Of a stretch of DNA of 64,000 nucleotides, positions 35,501 to 47,500 are shown piece after piece. Both the position numbers and the translations under genes were made by a program. The notes under the pieces were generated by a model. It was not told the DNA's origin and did not search any database. It saw nothing but the letters and a program-made list of their open reading frames with translations. This DNA comes from Zonotrichia leucophrys gambelii (lineage: Eukaryota > Chordata > Aves > Passeriformes > Passerellidae). Location of the stretch: contig NC_088171.1 of assembly GCF_028769735.1 (NCBI RefSeq), positions 146,465,917-146,529,916 on the forward strand. Direction: 5' to 3'. Numbering within the stretch: the stretch's first letter is position 1; each line of letters opens with the position of its first letter.

Positions 35501-38500
35501 AGGACTCATAAATGTCTTACATCAGGCTGGGGTCAGTTGAACTGCCTGGGAGGTCTTGGTGCATTTCTCTGTCACAAAAAAATACAGCAAAATGCATTAA
35601 TTGAATTTAATATTTAATGGCGTTTACCTGTGCTTTTCTGACTTAGAAAAAATTTTAGTCCTAACATTTAAAATCAATATGAAATCAAATAATATCAAAT
35701 TTTGTTGCAACTGCATTTGCTTCAGTCATTACAAATGGATGTATTTTTACTACAGTTTTGATAATCAGCATTTCATGGTGTAAATTATTGCTAAAGATTA
35801 GCAAATTGATGGTCAGTTTTAAGCTTTGAATGTTTATACTAACAGAGTAACACCAACAGCAGCCTTAAAATTTAGTTTTGTGTTTCTACTTGTATAAAAT
35901 AAAAGCTTCTAAGTACCTAATCTTGTTTTTCAAGAGAAATCAAAGAGCTTTGTCACTGCTGCCCTTGTTATAGGAGGAAAGAGCAGTGTTACAAGTATAT
36001 CTGCATTTGAATGCTGTGACAGTATTATGATTTTACACCTGAATCTGATCTTTGGAAACTTTGACTTCTAAATGGTACCAGTCACCTGATTCCTGAATGG
36101 AAACATCACACTAATTACACTATAAAATTTTAGTCTTAATTTCACCTGGAAATGGGTTCCACACAAATTTACATTTGTTTAATTGCCCATAATTCCCTAG
36201 TCTGTAATGTGGCATTTCCAAATTTCCGTTTTTACCTAGATTTTGAATATTGAAATATTCTTGAATATTGAATATTCTTCAGTGTTTGTTAGCTGGTGGG
36301 ATAATGGTGCTGGAGACTTTTTTTTTATTAAGCATGATGTAACAAAGGACATACTGGAGCAAGGTTGCTTTGATAGGGCTTCTCCAGAATTTTTACATTG
36401 CTACAATCCATAGGAATCAAAACTTCATAGAGACTTGACAAGAAGTTTTAAAAGTACAGCTGGGGAATTCTTTTCCTTCAAGAAGCCTTCAGATAGTCTG
36501 AGGCTGGCTTGACTTCCTTAGTTTTCAGGACTGAAGAGTAACTTGGATAAATTGTTTATTTCCTGTTTTGTGTTAGTGAAGTTAAAACTTGCATGGAAGA
36601 TAAGTCTCAGTTATTAAAAAAGATGTTGGCATCTTAATTCTGTAGTGGTAAATTGAAATGGACTGGTATTCATTAAACAAATCTGCTAATAATGCATGGA
36701 TTTTTTTCCATAGTTAGAAATTGGTTGGTTTATTCTGTTTTTCATTGGACCTAATTTCAAACCAGACTGTCTTTGAAGGTGTACTAAAGGCTGTTTTTTC
36801 CTATATTTTTGATTGGTTTCTTTGTGTTCAAGTTTTCATTACAGTCTCCTCTCAGCCTAAGATCACATTCCTGTTAAAGAAACTGCAGGGTCTTGATGAA
36901 TGTCTTTAATTTCTAGTGGTCCAGTAGAGCAGAAGGGTGTTTCTGTTGTAACAGATGATATATGGAGATGCTTGTGGAGGACAAGTGCTAGATTCCCACA
37001 GCAGAGCTTCTCTGGCACTTGTGAAATTGGTTGGGTTTTGGTGTGTGCTAACATCTTCAGTGCTGCAGCATGATGGACCCAGTCCACAAAACTGCTTCAC
37101 TTCATCTCCCTGTGTGCTCCTCATGAATCCTCTCTAATGAAATGAAATCTGCAGCTTTTCATTAGCACACTGGAGAGTCAATATTTGGAGAAAAGTATAA
37201 TCAAGAGTCAGTTTTGTGTGTGCCTCTGGAATGAATTGAGTCATGCAAGCCAGGGTTTGAACTTGTAAATCCCGTTCCTAATAATGTCATTGTTGGTATA
37301 ACACTAATCTCGGATTTTTGGGTATGATCTATGTGCCTCAATTACATTTCTGAAATTCCAAAAGATTAACTTGACATTTGTTCCTCAGTCCACTGTAGAA
37401 AGCCACCATTAAAACTGATTCTTTATTTATAGAAGAGAAAGAAAATTGTTGAATATTAAACTATGCTATGTTTTTTAATTTATACATGCTCAAAGGTATG
37501 TAGGAATAGTTTTCACTAATTGAGCCATATAAAAAATGTATCCTAAGTGTTAAATGAGTACAGTATTTGCAATGCTGATTCAAGGTGCTGGTATAAACAT
37601 TGATATACAAAAAAGGGAAACATGCTTTATCCTATTGGCTTTGTATAACCAATTACATATATTGATTACACAATAAGTCATAAGTATGTCCTACAGTATT
37701 AGCTTTGGAATGTATTTATACTGAATATGAAGATTTTTGGCTTTTAGATTGTTGCATTAGACTAAAAAAATAACTTTTTTCTTTAACAGAAATTGAAAAA
37801 TTCCAAAAAGGGGAAGGAAAGGAAGAAGAAAAGTATATTGATGTAGTCATCAATAAGAATATGAAGTTGGGACAAAAAGTTCTGATTCCAGTAAAACAAT
37901 TCCCTAAGGTAAGCCCAGTTTTCATATTTGATAAATATTAGTTCTTATAAAAGATATTTCACTAGTATCTTAACTATTCTTTAATGTTACATTTAAAAGT
38001 ATTAACAGTCACTGCTGTTACTCTTCTGCAATTGTTTCTGTAAGAGCTCTAAGGTGATTCTTTTCATTCTTCATTTGTTGGAATAAATGTGCAGGAAAGG
38101 GGTGGTGGTCACACAAAATAGTATGTTGAGAGCAATAATTGAGCCATGGTTTTGGGATAGCAGGATTCTCCTCTTCTGAATATCAAGAGGAAAAACAAGT
38201 TTTGAAGTTGAATCTGATGTCAGACTTTGAAACTTTCTTATTGTAGCTGGAAGTGCAGCTTAAAATGCACCATTAAGGAACTAATTGTGAAAATTTTCTT
38301 CTCATCCTCTAAAGTTTCAGCCATTGTTATTCTTGAATGAATTATAGCTTGACTGCTAAATTATGCAGTCTGTTCTGGAGGGGTAGAGACTGCTTCATTA
38401 ATATCTTTGCCCACCATGAATTCTTAACACTTCTTTACTGCCAAGTATTATCCTGCACTAAAATATTGCTGCCTGGAAGCATTTATGCAACATTCAGTAG

Positions 38501-41500
38501 GCTGTGGAACTTTATTATTTTGGTGGTGCTTAGAATTTTAAGGTTAATGTTATGACAATCAGATTAGCATTTTTTTAATTTGTTTGAAATGGCTTTTTCT
38601 TCCTACTAGAAATTTCAAGACTATCTGTTCATGGAGGGGAAAAAAGTCACCATTCCTCCCTTCTGTTTAGGAAAACCTTTTAATTGTTTTTTTTTTTTTC
38701 TTTTTTTTTTTCTGCACAGTATCAGTGTTTTTCTCACAGGCCTGTGCAGAATAACTTGCAGGGATTTCTTTGCTGCTGTTCCAAATTTCATTAAATATTC
38801 TTTGAGAGAGTGCAAGGCTGCACATCATGTGGGCACCTCTTTGGAATTCTGACTAAAGTCATCTTTATGGCTAAGTAGAGCTATAAACAAGCATGCAGAA
38901 GCATGAAGATGGGAAGGTAAAATACAGGAACTCCTTACTCCATGGTCAGTGTTTGCAAACAGGATGTTTTTCTTCTAAATGTTAAGATGTAGGTACTTGA
39001 GCTCAGGGGCAAGAGAGGCAAACTGGCTATTAAAAAGGGAAACACTGCCTGCTGAAAGATACTTCTGCTTCTTTATCTAGTGTCAACTTTCCTTACATGA
39101 CTAAACACTGAAATTATTTAGGATAGCTAGCAGGTAAGCCCTTGCCATATTTTGGGTGGCTAAAGATGCTCTGCTGTTTCATTCTGACCCATAAAGACAC
39201 TGAGCTGGAATAAAGCCTGCTGTTTGCTATGGGAAGAATCCTGAACTTATGTCCAGCCAGGTCCAGAGGTGCAAAATAAAGCAACTGTGCAGAACAGACA
39301 TGTCATGTGAGTTCCTTCATCTCTACTAGGACTGCTCCACAGAAAGGAAAATATCTCTATTCACATAAATCTCTCTTCTGCCTGAGTGAATAAAATCCTA
39401 GATACTTAATATTTAAGAATAATTTTACCCCAATATTTGGGGGCTCAACTTCTCTCAGAAATTTCCATTTTATTGCATGTAAATGGATATTTGATGAAGG
39501 TTGCTCATTAAAGGTTCTGTAGAGTCAAAATGAGCTAAAATTTCTCTCTGTATAGGGAGTATCAGTTCCGAATTATGATAGGTACTCCTGATACCTCTGA
39601 AAAGCACCTGCCCTAAACCACAGCAAGTCACTGCAATTTGCTGTCACTTGGTATTAGAACCAGACTTGTGGTTTTATTTTTGAGATTGAATAAATTATGA
39701 TACATTGTATGAAATGACATAACTTCAACATGGCAAACTAAGAACCTTGTCCTGGCATACTGTAATCTGCAGTAAGTGACATGAGTTTTAGATGCCTGAA
39801 TGTGGGAGAACAAAATCTTTTTGCATCAATAAACTTTTGACGTGCTAATCCTATTTCTATTTTATGTGTTCAGAGGAGGGATCAGAAGTTAGAGATGCTT
39901 TGTCAAGATTTGTGTGATGGGTATGGGGTTGTTCCAATCATCCTGGTTCCCCTGAACTCTATGTAGAGTGCATGTGTTGGATATTTATCCATGTTGGCTG
40001 ATTGGTGACAGCCAAGGTGGCTTCACTAAGGCCAAGATGTGCATGACAAAACTGGTGAACTCCTTTGACAGGGTTGGTAGATAATTATTCCTTGGTTTGC
40101 ATTTGCCAGGGATGACTCTGGGAAAGACAGATGCCTCTGCTGTTTGTTTATATTGATATTTAATTAATCATATCCTAATTTTTTGTTATAAAAGAGGTCT
40201 GTGAACCAAAACAACCCATCAGTGCCCTGCCCCCAAGCAAGACAACTTGCTAGACCTGAAATGTATATTACATTGCCTTTTCCTTCTTTCAAACTTTTCA
40301 GTAACTCTGATTCCTTGAATAAATCATATAATAGCCTCAGCACAGGTCAGGCAGTGCAGGCTCTGATCAGATCAGCCTGGCATGGTAATGCCTGCTCACA
40401 TTTCCTGTCCTGTCACATCCATTCTCATGAGCCCATGCCTGGGTCCTGTGCAATTACTTCTGACAGCCCTGCAAGGTGACAGGTTAAGTGCAGCAGAAGC
40501 TCTTCAACTAAAGTGCAGAGCAGCTGGGTTTCTGTTGGAAAAGAAACTGGTAGACCTCACATTCAAAAATGTGTATTGCACGTTTTTGGGCATATTTGCT
40601 CACCCCTGAAAAATGATGAGGTTTTGATCTTTTGCTTAGTACAGAGATAGTTGAGTGTTCCTGGTGATGTGGTTGATTGGCCTCCTGCCTGAGAGCTCTT
40701 GGTTCTTTCTGTGATGCTCTGTAATTAAATACTTTAGCTGAGAACCTTTGTCTTACTCAACCCTTGGCAGTGTTAGTTAACATGCTTAATCTTATGCTAC
40801 AGATAGTTGGTCTAAATGGGATTTTTTCATACCTGGGCCTTGATAGAAGGTGATGGAATAACCAAGACAACCTGAATTTTGTCTGTGCTATGAAATAACT
40901 CAAGATGGTTAGTCCCAGGGGTTATGTTCAGTTTCTCCTTGACTCTGAATTATTAGTTGAATAAATTTCCTTGTGTTATTTACAGACTCCTGTAAAAAAA
41001 GTCCCTGATTTACTGTGTCTTGATATGGTGACAGATAGCTGGTCTTACCTGGTAAGACAAAACCTTATGGAAGCTCCTTTATAGATTACAGGCTCAGTCA
41101 CATCTTTTCAAAATATGGTTGTGCAGGGTCTTAGAGTTTTTTGGTTTGGTTCAGCTCTGCAGATGCCTCCAAGAGGCCTGAAGAGCTGTGATACAGAAAT
41201 TAATCTGAGGTATTTAGGGGAAGCTTGAATAAGCTTTGGTAATGCTGTCTGCAGTCCTGTTGTAACTGGGACATCTACTACAAGTAAGGATTAGTGAGGT
41301 TGGGCTTTTGTGCAGCCTTATAGGAAAAGGGCCAACCTTTTGAGGTAAACCTGATTTCTAAATCAAGTTACCTATAGAAAGGAGTCCGTGTGCATGCTGG
41401 ATGTTGAAGCTGCAGGTAGTGGAATGAGATCTTGTTAGCTCAGGGCACTGAGGTTAGAGGGACTTGCTCTTTGAGCTGGTGAATTCCTCAACTGACTCTG

Positions 41501-44500
41501 GGTTGTGCGTGAGAATGTGATGCTTAAACCTGTATTTCTGTTGTGTTTCATGCTTGAAAATCTTCAAACTTACACAGACTTAAAGGCATACAAAGTGAGC
41601 TAGCCACTCAAGGAAGGTCCTGATGCTGTTGTGGAGGGACTGTGGATCTGTCCCAGCTCTGCTATGAGGATCCATCATGTGTGAAAGGTGTTTCAGAACT
41701 TTGTTGTGTAGCTGTGAGGCAGGAAGGTGTTACCCCCTCCCATACATTTAATGAATATGCATTGTGAAGTAGTTTAGTCTCAGAACCTCATTTTGCTTTG
41801 ACAGTTTGCTGAACTTGGGTGTTCTGAATTAAGTGGAAAAAATAGCTTCCATGGGTGGTAAATGGAATCATGATGGCTTTCCATGAGATAGATCAAAACT
41901 GTGGGGAATAATTATTTCCATTTTGACAGGCTACCATTTTAAAAATTGCCCATAGATCTACACTTAAATACTGGGTAAATCTCAGAAGTTAGGAAGAAAT
42001 GGTCTGTTTTTCCCCAAAGTGATACTTTAAATGTATTTTCTCAAAAGTTACTGACCTGTGGAACTGGTATCCATTTAAGCCTTTTAACTCAACTTTTAAA
42101 GTGAAAATACCTGTTCTAAAATATCATTGTCATATACAATATATCTGTCGTTGTTATGTAAAGTCATGGAGAGATTAATATTTTAATCACATGACTAGTT
42201 AGAAAGCAATTTTTCATAATAGCTCATTTCTTAAAGCAGAAATGAGAAAATGTTATTGCATAACCAGAAGTAATGTGGAGAAATAAGCATCAATAGTAAT
42301 CACAGAGAAAACTTCTGAGCAACTTTATAGCAAAATTTTCTGCTATGAATAAATGTTTAAAGACCTATTATCATGTTACATGAAGCAGAGTAGTTTGTGG
42401 TGTAACATTGATGCTTGAAGCACTTACCTTTCTATAAAAACTTTATCTTTCTGAGATGAATAGGAAAAACCTTGAAGCTTGCCTTGTTTCAGGTCATTCC
42501 AGGGGAAAGTGCTCTGAATCTTAACTTTTTTTTTTCTAGTGACCCTGTCACAGAGAAACGATTGCAGAAAACTAATATATGAAGAAAGCTTTCCATGGCT
42601 TTAATAACAATGGAGTGCTTAAGGCTTTACAGGAAAGCATTTGGTCAAGCATTTATACTTTCACTAAGTGTTTTAAGCTGGATGAACCATTCTTAGCAGA
42701 CTTGCCTTGGTTGGGGATAAACAAGGATTACTTTTTCTATTATATCCCCTTTTCTGTAATATATACATTTAAAAATGTGGTAACACTGGCATTAATTTTT
42801 TTGTTGTTGTTGATGTTATAATTCATATAGTAGATCAAATGGTTCTGCAGAGAATATGATGTTATTTGAATATTCTTTGTAACTGTGTTTCTCCAGAAAT
42901 GTTTTCAGGGAATAGTTTCAAGCAGTGCTGTGGTAAGGAAGCAAATCTCTAGACAACTGTTCAACTCATGTTTTGATTTGGTGATTCTGAGGAAATGGGT
43001 GCTACAGAGTGATGCCCATAATCTCCATTGTATGACAACTGAAAAAGTGCTTCTTAAAATGAGGATTTTATGAACAGCTGAGAAAGGAGATAATTTTGAA
43101 GCAAAAAGCTTAAAATAATTTTTTTTCGTTGCTTCTATTTTGAAAGATGCTTTATATTTAAAATGTATTTTAAATTGGAGATTTTTGTTACAGACTTTAG
43201 AATAATCTGTAAAAGGGAAACACTTGCCCTCCTTCAGTACAGTTAACCAGTATTTTCCAGCCAATAGACACCACGGTCAAGATAAAAATCCCATGTCTCA
43301 GGAATTTGAGGAAGGGCTGTTGTACTGCATGTTGTATCTTTACCCACCAAGTAAACCAGTTCTCAGATTTTAGGAATAAGAGCTCCTTTCAAATCTTGCA
43401 TCCTTTTGCTCAAACAAATGTATTATCAGATGATACTTTGTTCAGAAGGTACCATTTTTCAACAGCAGAGAATTATTTGGTTAGAAGTGTAACTGAGGTG
43501 CTAATTTTTCCCATTTTATCTAATTGTTTCCTCCCAGGTCTGTTTATCAGAGTTATGATATTGTTTTTGCAAAGATGTAATTTTGCTTGAGATACCATAT
43601 TTGCCAAATCCTTCAGAGCTGGTCTAGAAGCAATTTTGAGTTGGGGACTTCATCTCCTCTTTTATATGCCATTGTCCATAGTTTACTGGAACTTACCTGC
43701 TACATTAGAAGCTGTCTTAGTGCAGAGACAATTCCTAATTTGACAAAGGTGATCCAGTGTGGAGTGACATTTATGGTCGACTCTTAAGAGTTCATCTGTC
43801 CTGTAGAACTGAAAACTTCACCAGCTTGCACTGGAGTACAGTGGACTGCTTTTATACAATGTTAAGCTGAAGTTGGTGAAGGTGAGGACAATTTTTGGTA
43901 TTTACAGCAGTTTGGAGGTGATTGTGCTGTTTGAGAGGGGTTAGTAAAGAGGGGAGTCTGGCATGTCTGATTCTGTTCCAGCACTAGTGAATGTGACTGG
44001 TGTGACTCAGGCAGAGCAGCTCAGATTTCTGTTTGTTACTATCCACTGTACCTAATTCAGAGATAGTTTATAAGCTTGAGTTCAGTTATAAACCTGAATT
44101 TGTTCTTTGTTCTTGTGCTCTTGGGGCAAATAAACCCTAAATGTGGAACGTGGATAGCAACTTGTATGTGAGAATTCTTGTGTAAGAGCTTATCTGGATC
44201 TGCCAGGCTGACTTGCTTCTGTAACACCAGCATATAAACAGGATTTGTTAATTTTGTAAGTAACATTTCTTTTACTGTGTGCTGGATTTGTACCCTTAGG
44301 TTTGAGGTAGTCTATTATATGATTGAAAGCAGTGTATAAGTAATAGTAGTAACTTAATGACTGATACTTTGTTTCTCTATCTATGAAATATCTCAAAATA
44401 AACCTTTGATCACATGTTCCAATTTGATGTAAAAGGGAGATAAACCAATAGTTTGAACAAAATGCATTGCATGTTCAAAGTAAATAATCTGTTCTCTACT

Positions 44501-47500
44501 GTAAGGATTCCTTCAATATCCATAAATGGCTTTTATTTGTGGAATAAGCAACTGAAATGTTGTAAAGCCTCTCAGTTTTATGTGGGAGCAAAAATGCTTT
44601 GTGAGTGTGTTTCAAGCCATATTTTACTAACTTTTGTTTGTGCTTTTAAGCTACACCTATAAGCATTGTGCTTTTAAATTAGCAGAATTTCAGACTTGCA
44701 ACACAAGTTTCTTATGCTTCAGACTTATCAAATCAAATATTTGGAGCCTCGGTTCACAGAGAAGAATAATTCAGTGGATCTCAGGATGCGGACAATACAT
44801 TTTCATGTTCATTAAATGTGTCTAGAACATGTCATCTGTGCAGTCCTTGTACAGCTTCTGTAGTGTCTGACTTTGGCACTAGAGATTTCATGGTTTTTAA
44901 AAGATGACAACTTTTGGAGGTATTTAAGTTTGGTACATCAAGTTTTAGATTTACACAACATTAAACTACTTGGTTTTAACTGAAAGTATATAGCTGCAGT
45001 AAAGAGTGTTTATTTTTGTTCCCAGTAGATTAAAAAGCTGTTATAAGTAGGCATAAGTAATCTTAAGTAATGCTTGAAAAACTGAGGTGGTGTTCCTCTA
45101 CATGAAAGATTTACTTTGAGCTGAACTATGAGCTTCCTTTAAGGAAACTCTCGCTAAGAAGTAATTGACTTCTCAAGGTTCAAATCTGTTACAAATTGTT
45201 TCAATTGGTTTGCTTTCCTTAGTTATATCTTCAGACACAGTAAAATCAAAAGTCCAAGATAAAGGAATCTCTAGAGAACATCTGTGCCTTCAGATGTTCA
45301 ACCTTCTGTTGAAATAATGATTGTAAATTAAATTGCACAGGACCCCATCAGTGGCCTTGAGTCCTTAATATTCTCAGCAAGGGAAATTTTTGCCTGTATC
45401 TGTTCAATCTCTCTGATTAATATTTTTATTGACTGTATCTTAGAACCTATATGAAAAAAATGGACAACTCTAAAAAAAAAAATAAAATTAAAGAGATTTC
45501 CTGAGAATTTTTTGATGTGACCTGATAATTTCAGAGAAGGCTGGTTCATATAAGCTTAAATTTAATAAGCTCTGTGGACTTTAGTGATCTGTAAGCCATT
45601 TTCTTAATAGTATTGTGTCAGGTCTTCATTGGGAATTGCATTTTCAACTAATAGGGGGAATAAACTTATATTTACATATTTAGTTGACCTTTAATGCTTG
45701 TTTTCCTTTTTGTCTAAAGCTGAAAGAAATAAACTGGAGCTGTAGACTTTGTGCATTGTAGGGTGAGTGCAGCTGGACCTTTGTTCCATCAGCACTTCCA
45801 GTGTAGCCGCAAAACATTTGGGACTGCCATTGCCCCATTGTTAGGTCCTTTCAAGTAACTCCAGATGAACAGGGAGATCAGTGCAGCCCATCTGGGCTCT
45901 TCAGTGACATGGTAGTAGAGGGACAAGCAAAGAACTTCCAAACTGTTTCATAAATTTGAGGCCATAAGGCTTAAGCTTGTTTGCTGTTCAGCATCAGTAT
46001 ATTTTATTTCTGCCTAAAACTGTCTTTTTAACATGATTGCATCACTTCAGTTGTTGAGTGCTTCAACCTTCTTATCTGTTGCAACCAGTTTTCTAGCATT
46101 GGTTATCAGGGCAAAGGGGGAACAGTAGCTTCTTTAACCTTCCTTTTCTGATTGAGACATCTGGAGAAGCCCTTTCTGTTGCTCTTTGTGTCTTTTGCCA
46201 GATTCAGTGTCAGCTGTGCTTGGGCCTTCCTCACCCCAACTCTACACAACCAGACTTTATACTCTTCCCAGGTCACCTGTCTTAACTTCCCACTGTCTGT
46301 GTATTTATTTCTTGCCCTTTAGTTTGACCAGCCTGTCCCTGCTCAGCCATGCGGGTCTCTTGCCTGAATTCTCGCTGCTGGGAATCACTAACTATTGTGT
46401 TCAGTAGAAGACTTCCTTAAAGATCTGCCAGCTCTGTTCCACTCCTTCATCCCTGAGGGTGCTCTCTCAGGGGATCCCGCTGACTAGCTCCCCAAAGAGC
46501 TGGAAGTCTGCTTCCCTAAAATTCATGAGCCCAGCTTTACTCCTAACCTGATCCACATCCAATGCATGATCGCTACCTCCAGTCCTGATGTCCCTATTTG
46601 CTTTGGTGACCAGCAGATCCCATAATGCCTCCTCTCTGGTAGCTCTGTCTGTAACCTGGGTCAGGAAATTGTCCCACATGCATTCCAGGGGTCTCCAGGG
46701 TTGCCTGCAGCTCTCCTTGCCACTTTGCCAGCAGACATTGGGGTGGTTGGAGTCCCTCAGCAGGACAGAAGCCTTGGGCACGATGCCTCCTGTTAGCTGG
46801 AGCAAGGGGACTTTGTCAAAGCTCCTTTTGACCAGGCAGCCTGTAGTGGACACCAGGTTACCCTTGAGTTCAGATACTTCTGTTTTGCTGGAGCCACTGA
46901 CATTCTATTAATTGTACTATGTGATTGTACTGAATATTTTTTAATTTATGATCTAATCATTTGCACCTATGATCAAAAGCTGTTTCAGCAAAATATCCCT
47001 TTTATTTACTCATTGCTCCTTAATTTACAATTAAAAATCCAATTAAGTTAATGTGTTGGTTTTTTGTTTGTTTGCTTTCTTACAGTTCAACTTTGTGGGA
47101 AAACTTTTGGGTCCACGTGGTAATTCTCTAAAGCGTTTACAGGAAGAAACACTGACAAAAATGTCTATTTTGGGAAAAGGTTCCATGAGGGACAAGACAA
47201 AGGTAAGGCCTGACTATATCAGTGGAGTTTTGATACTTAGCTTTAAATTTCTGAGGAGGGGAACAAACCTTGTAACGAAAATTGGAACAAATAAAATGCA
47301 TAGGAGATCCTAATATTGATTATTGGTTAATGTCTCTCTTTGGGCAGTCAAGCCAAGATTCCACATGCAGTGGAATCAAGCCAATAGATGCCACATAAAG
47401 GAAGGCAGAGTATTTTATGGGAGCTAAATGTCAAAGAGGGATACTGGAATGGGAACAAGTTGTGGCTTTTGTGTTGATCTTCATGGGAAATGAAAAAAAC

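Larger units (their letters stand above)
11507..37789 (+). other. KHDRBS3: KHDRBS3 intron 1 (26.3 kb)
   Basis: Runs from GTGAGG to TTTAACAG. Apart from the mobile elements listed separately it is AT-rich and has no supported exon; open frames in it are 60-120 codons and match nothing recognised. Regions 11,880-15,500, 16,050-19,010, 23,760-27,880 and 30,100-37,780 hold only unique-looking sequence, T-rich runs and small inverted repeats. Long first introns are usual for this gene family. Confidence 0.85.
37909..47085 (+). other. KHDRBS3: KHDRBS3 intron 2 (9.2 kb)
   Basis: GTAAGC to TTCTTACAG. Mostly AT-rich unique sequence, with a T/C tract at 38,688-38,712 and the CR1 remnants listed separately. 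No additional exon supported. Confidence 0.85.

Noticed and set aside
36244..36281. Repeated GAATATT units forming small inverted repeats
   Set aside because: AT-rich low-complexity sequence of this size is common in the intron and shows no further structure.
36955..37137. Overlapping open frames on both strands in intron 1, suggesting a small exon
   Set aside because: No conserved protein, no good acceptor/donor pair around it, and composition like the rest of the intron.
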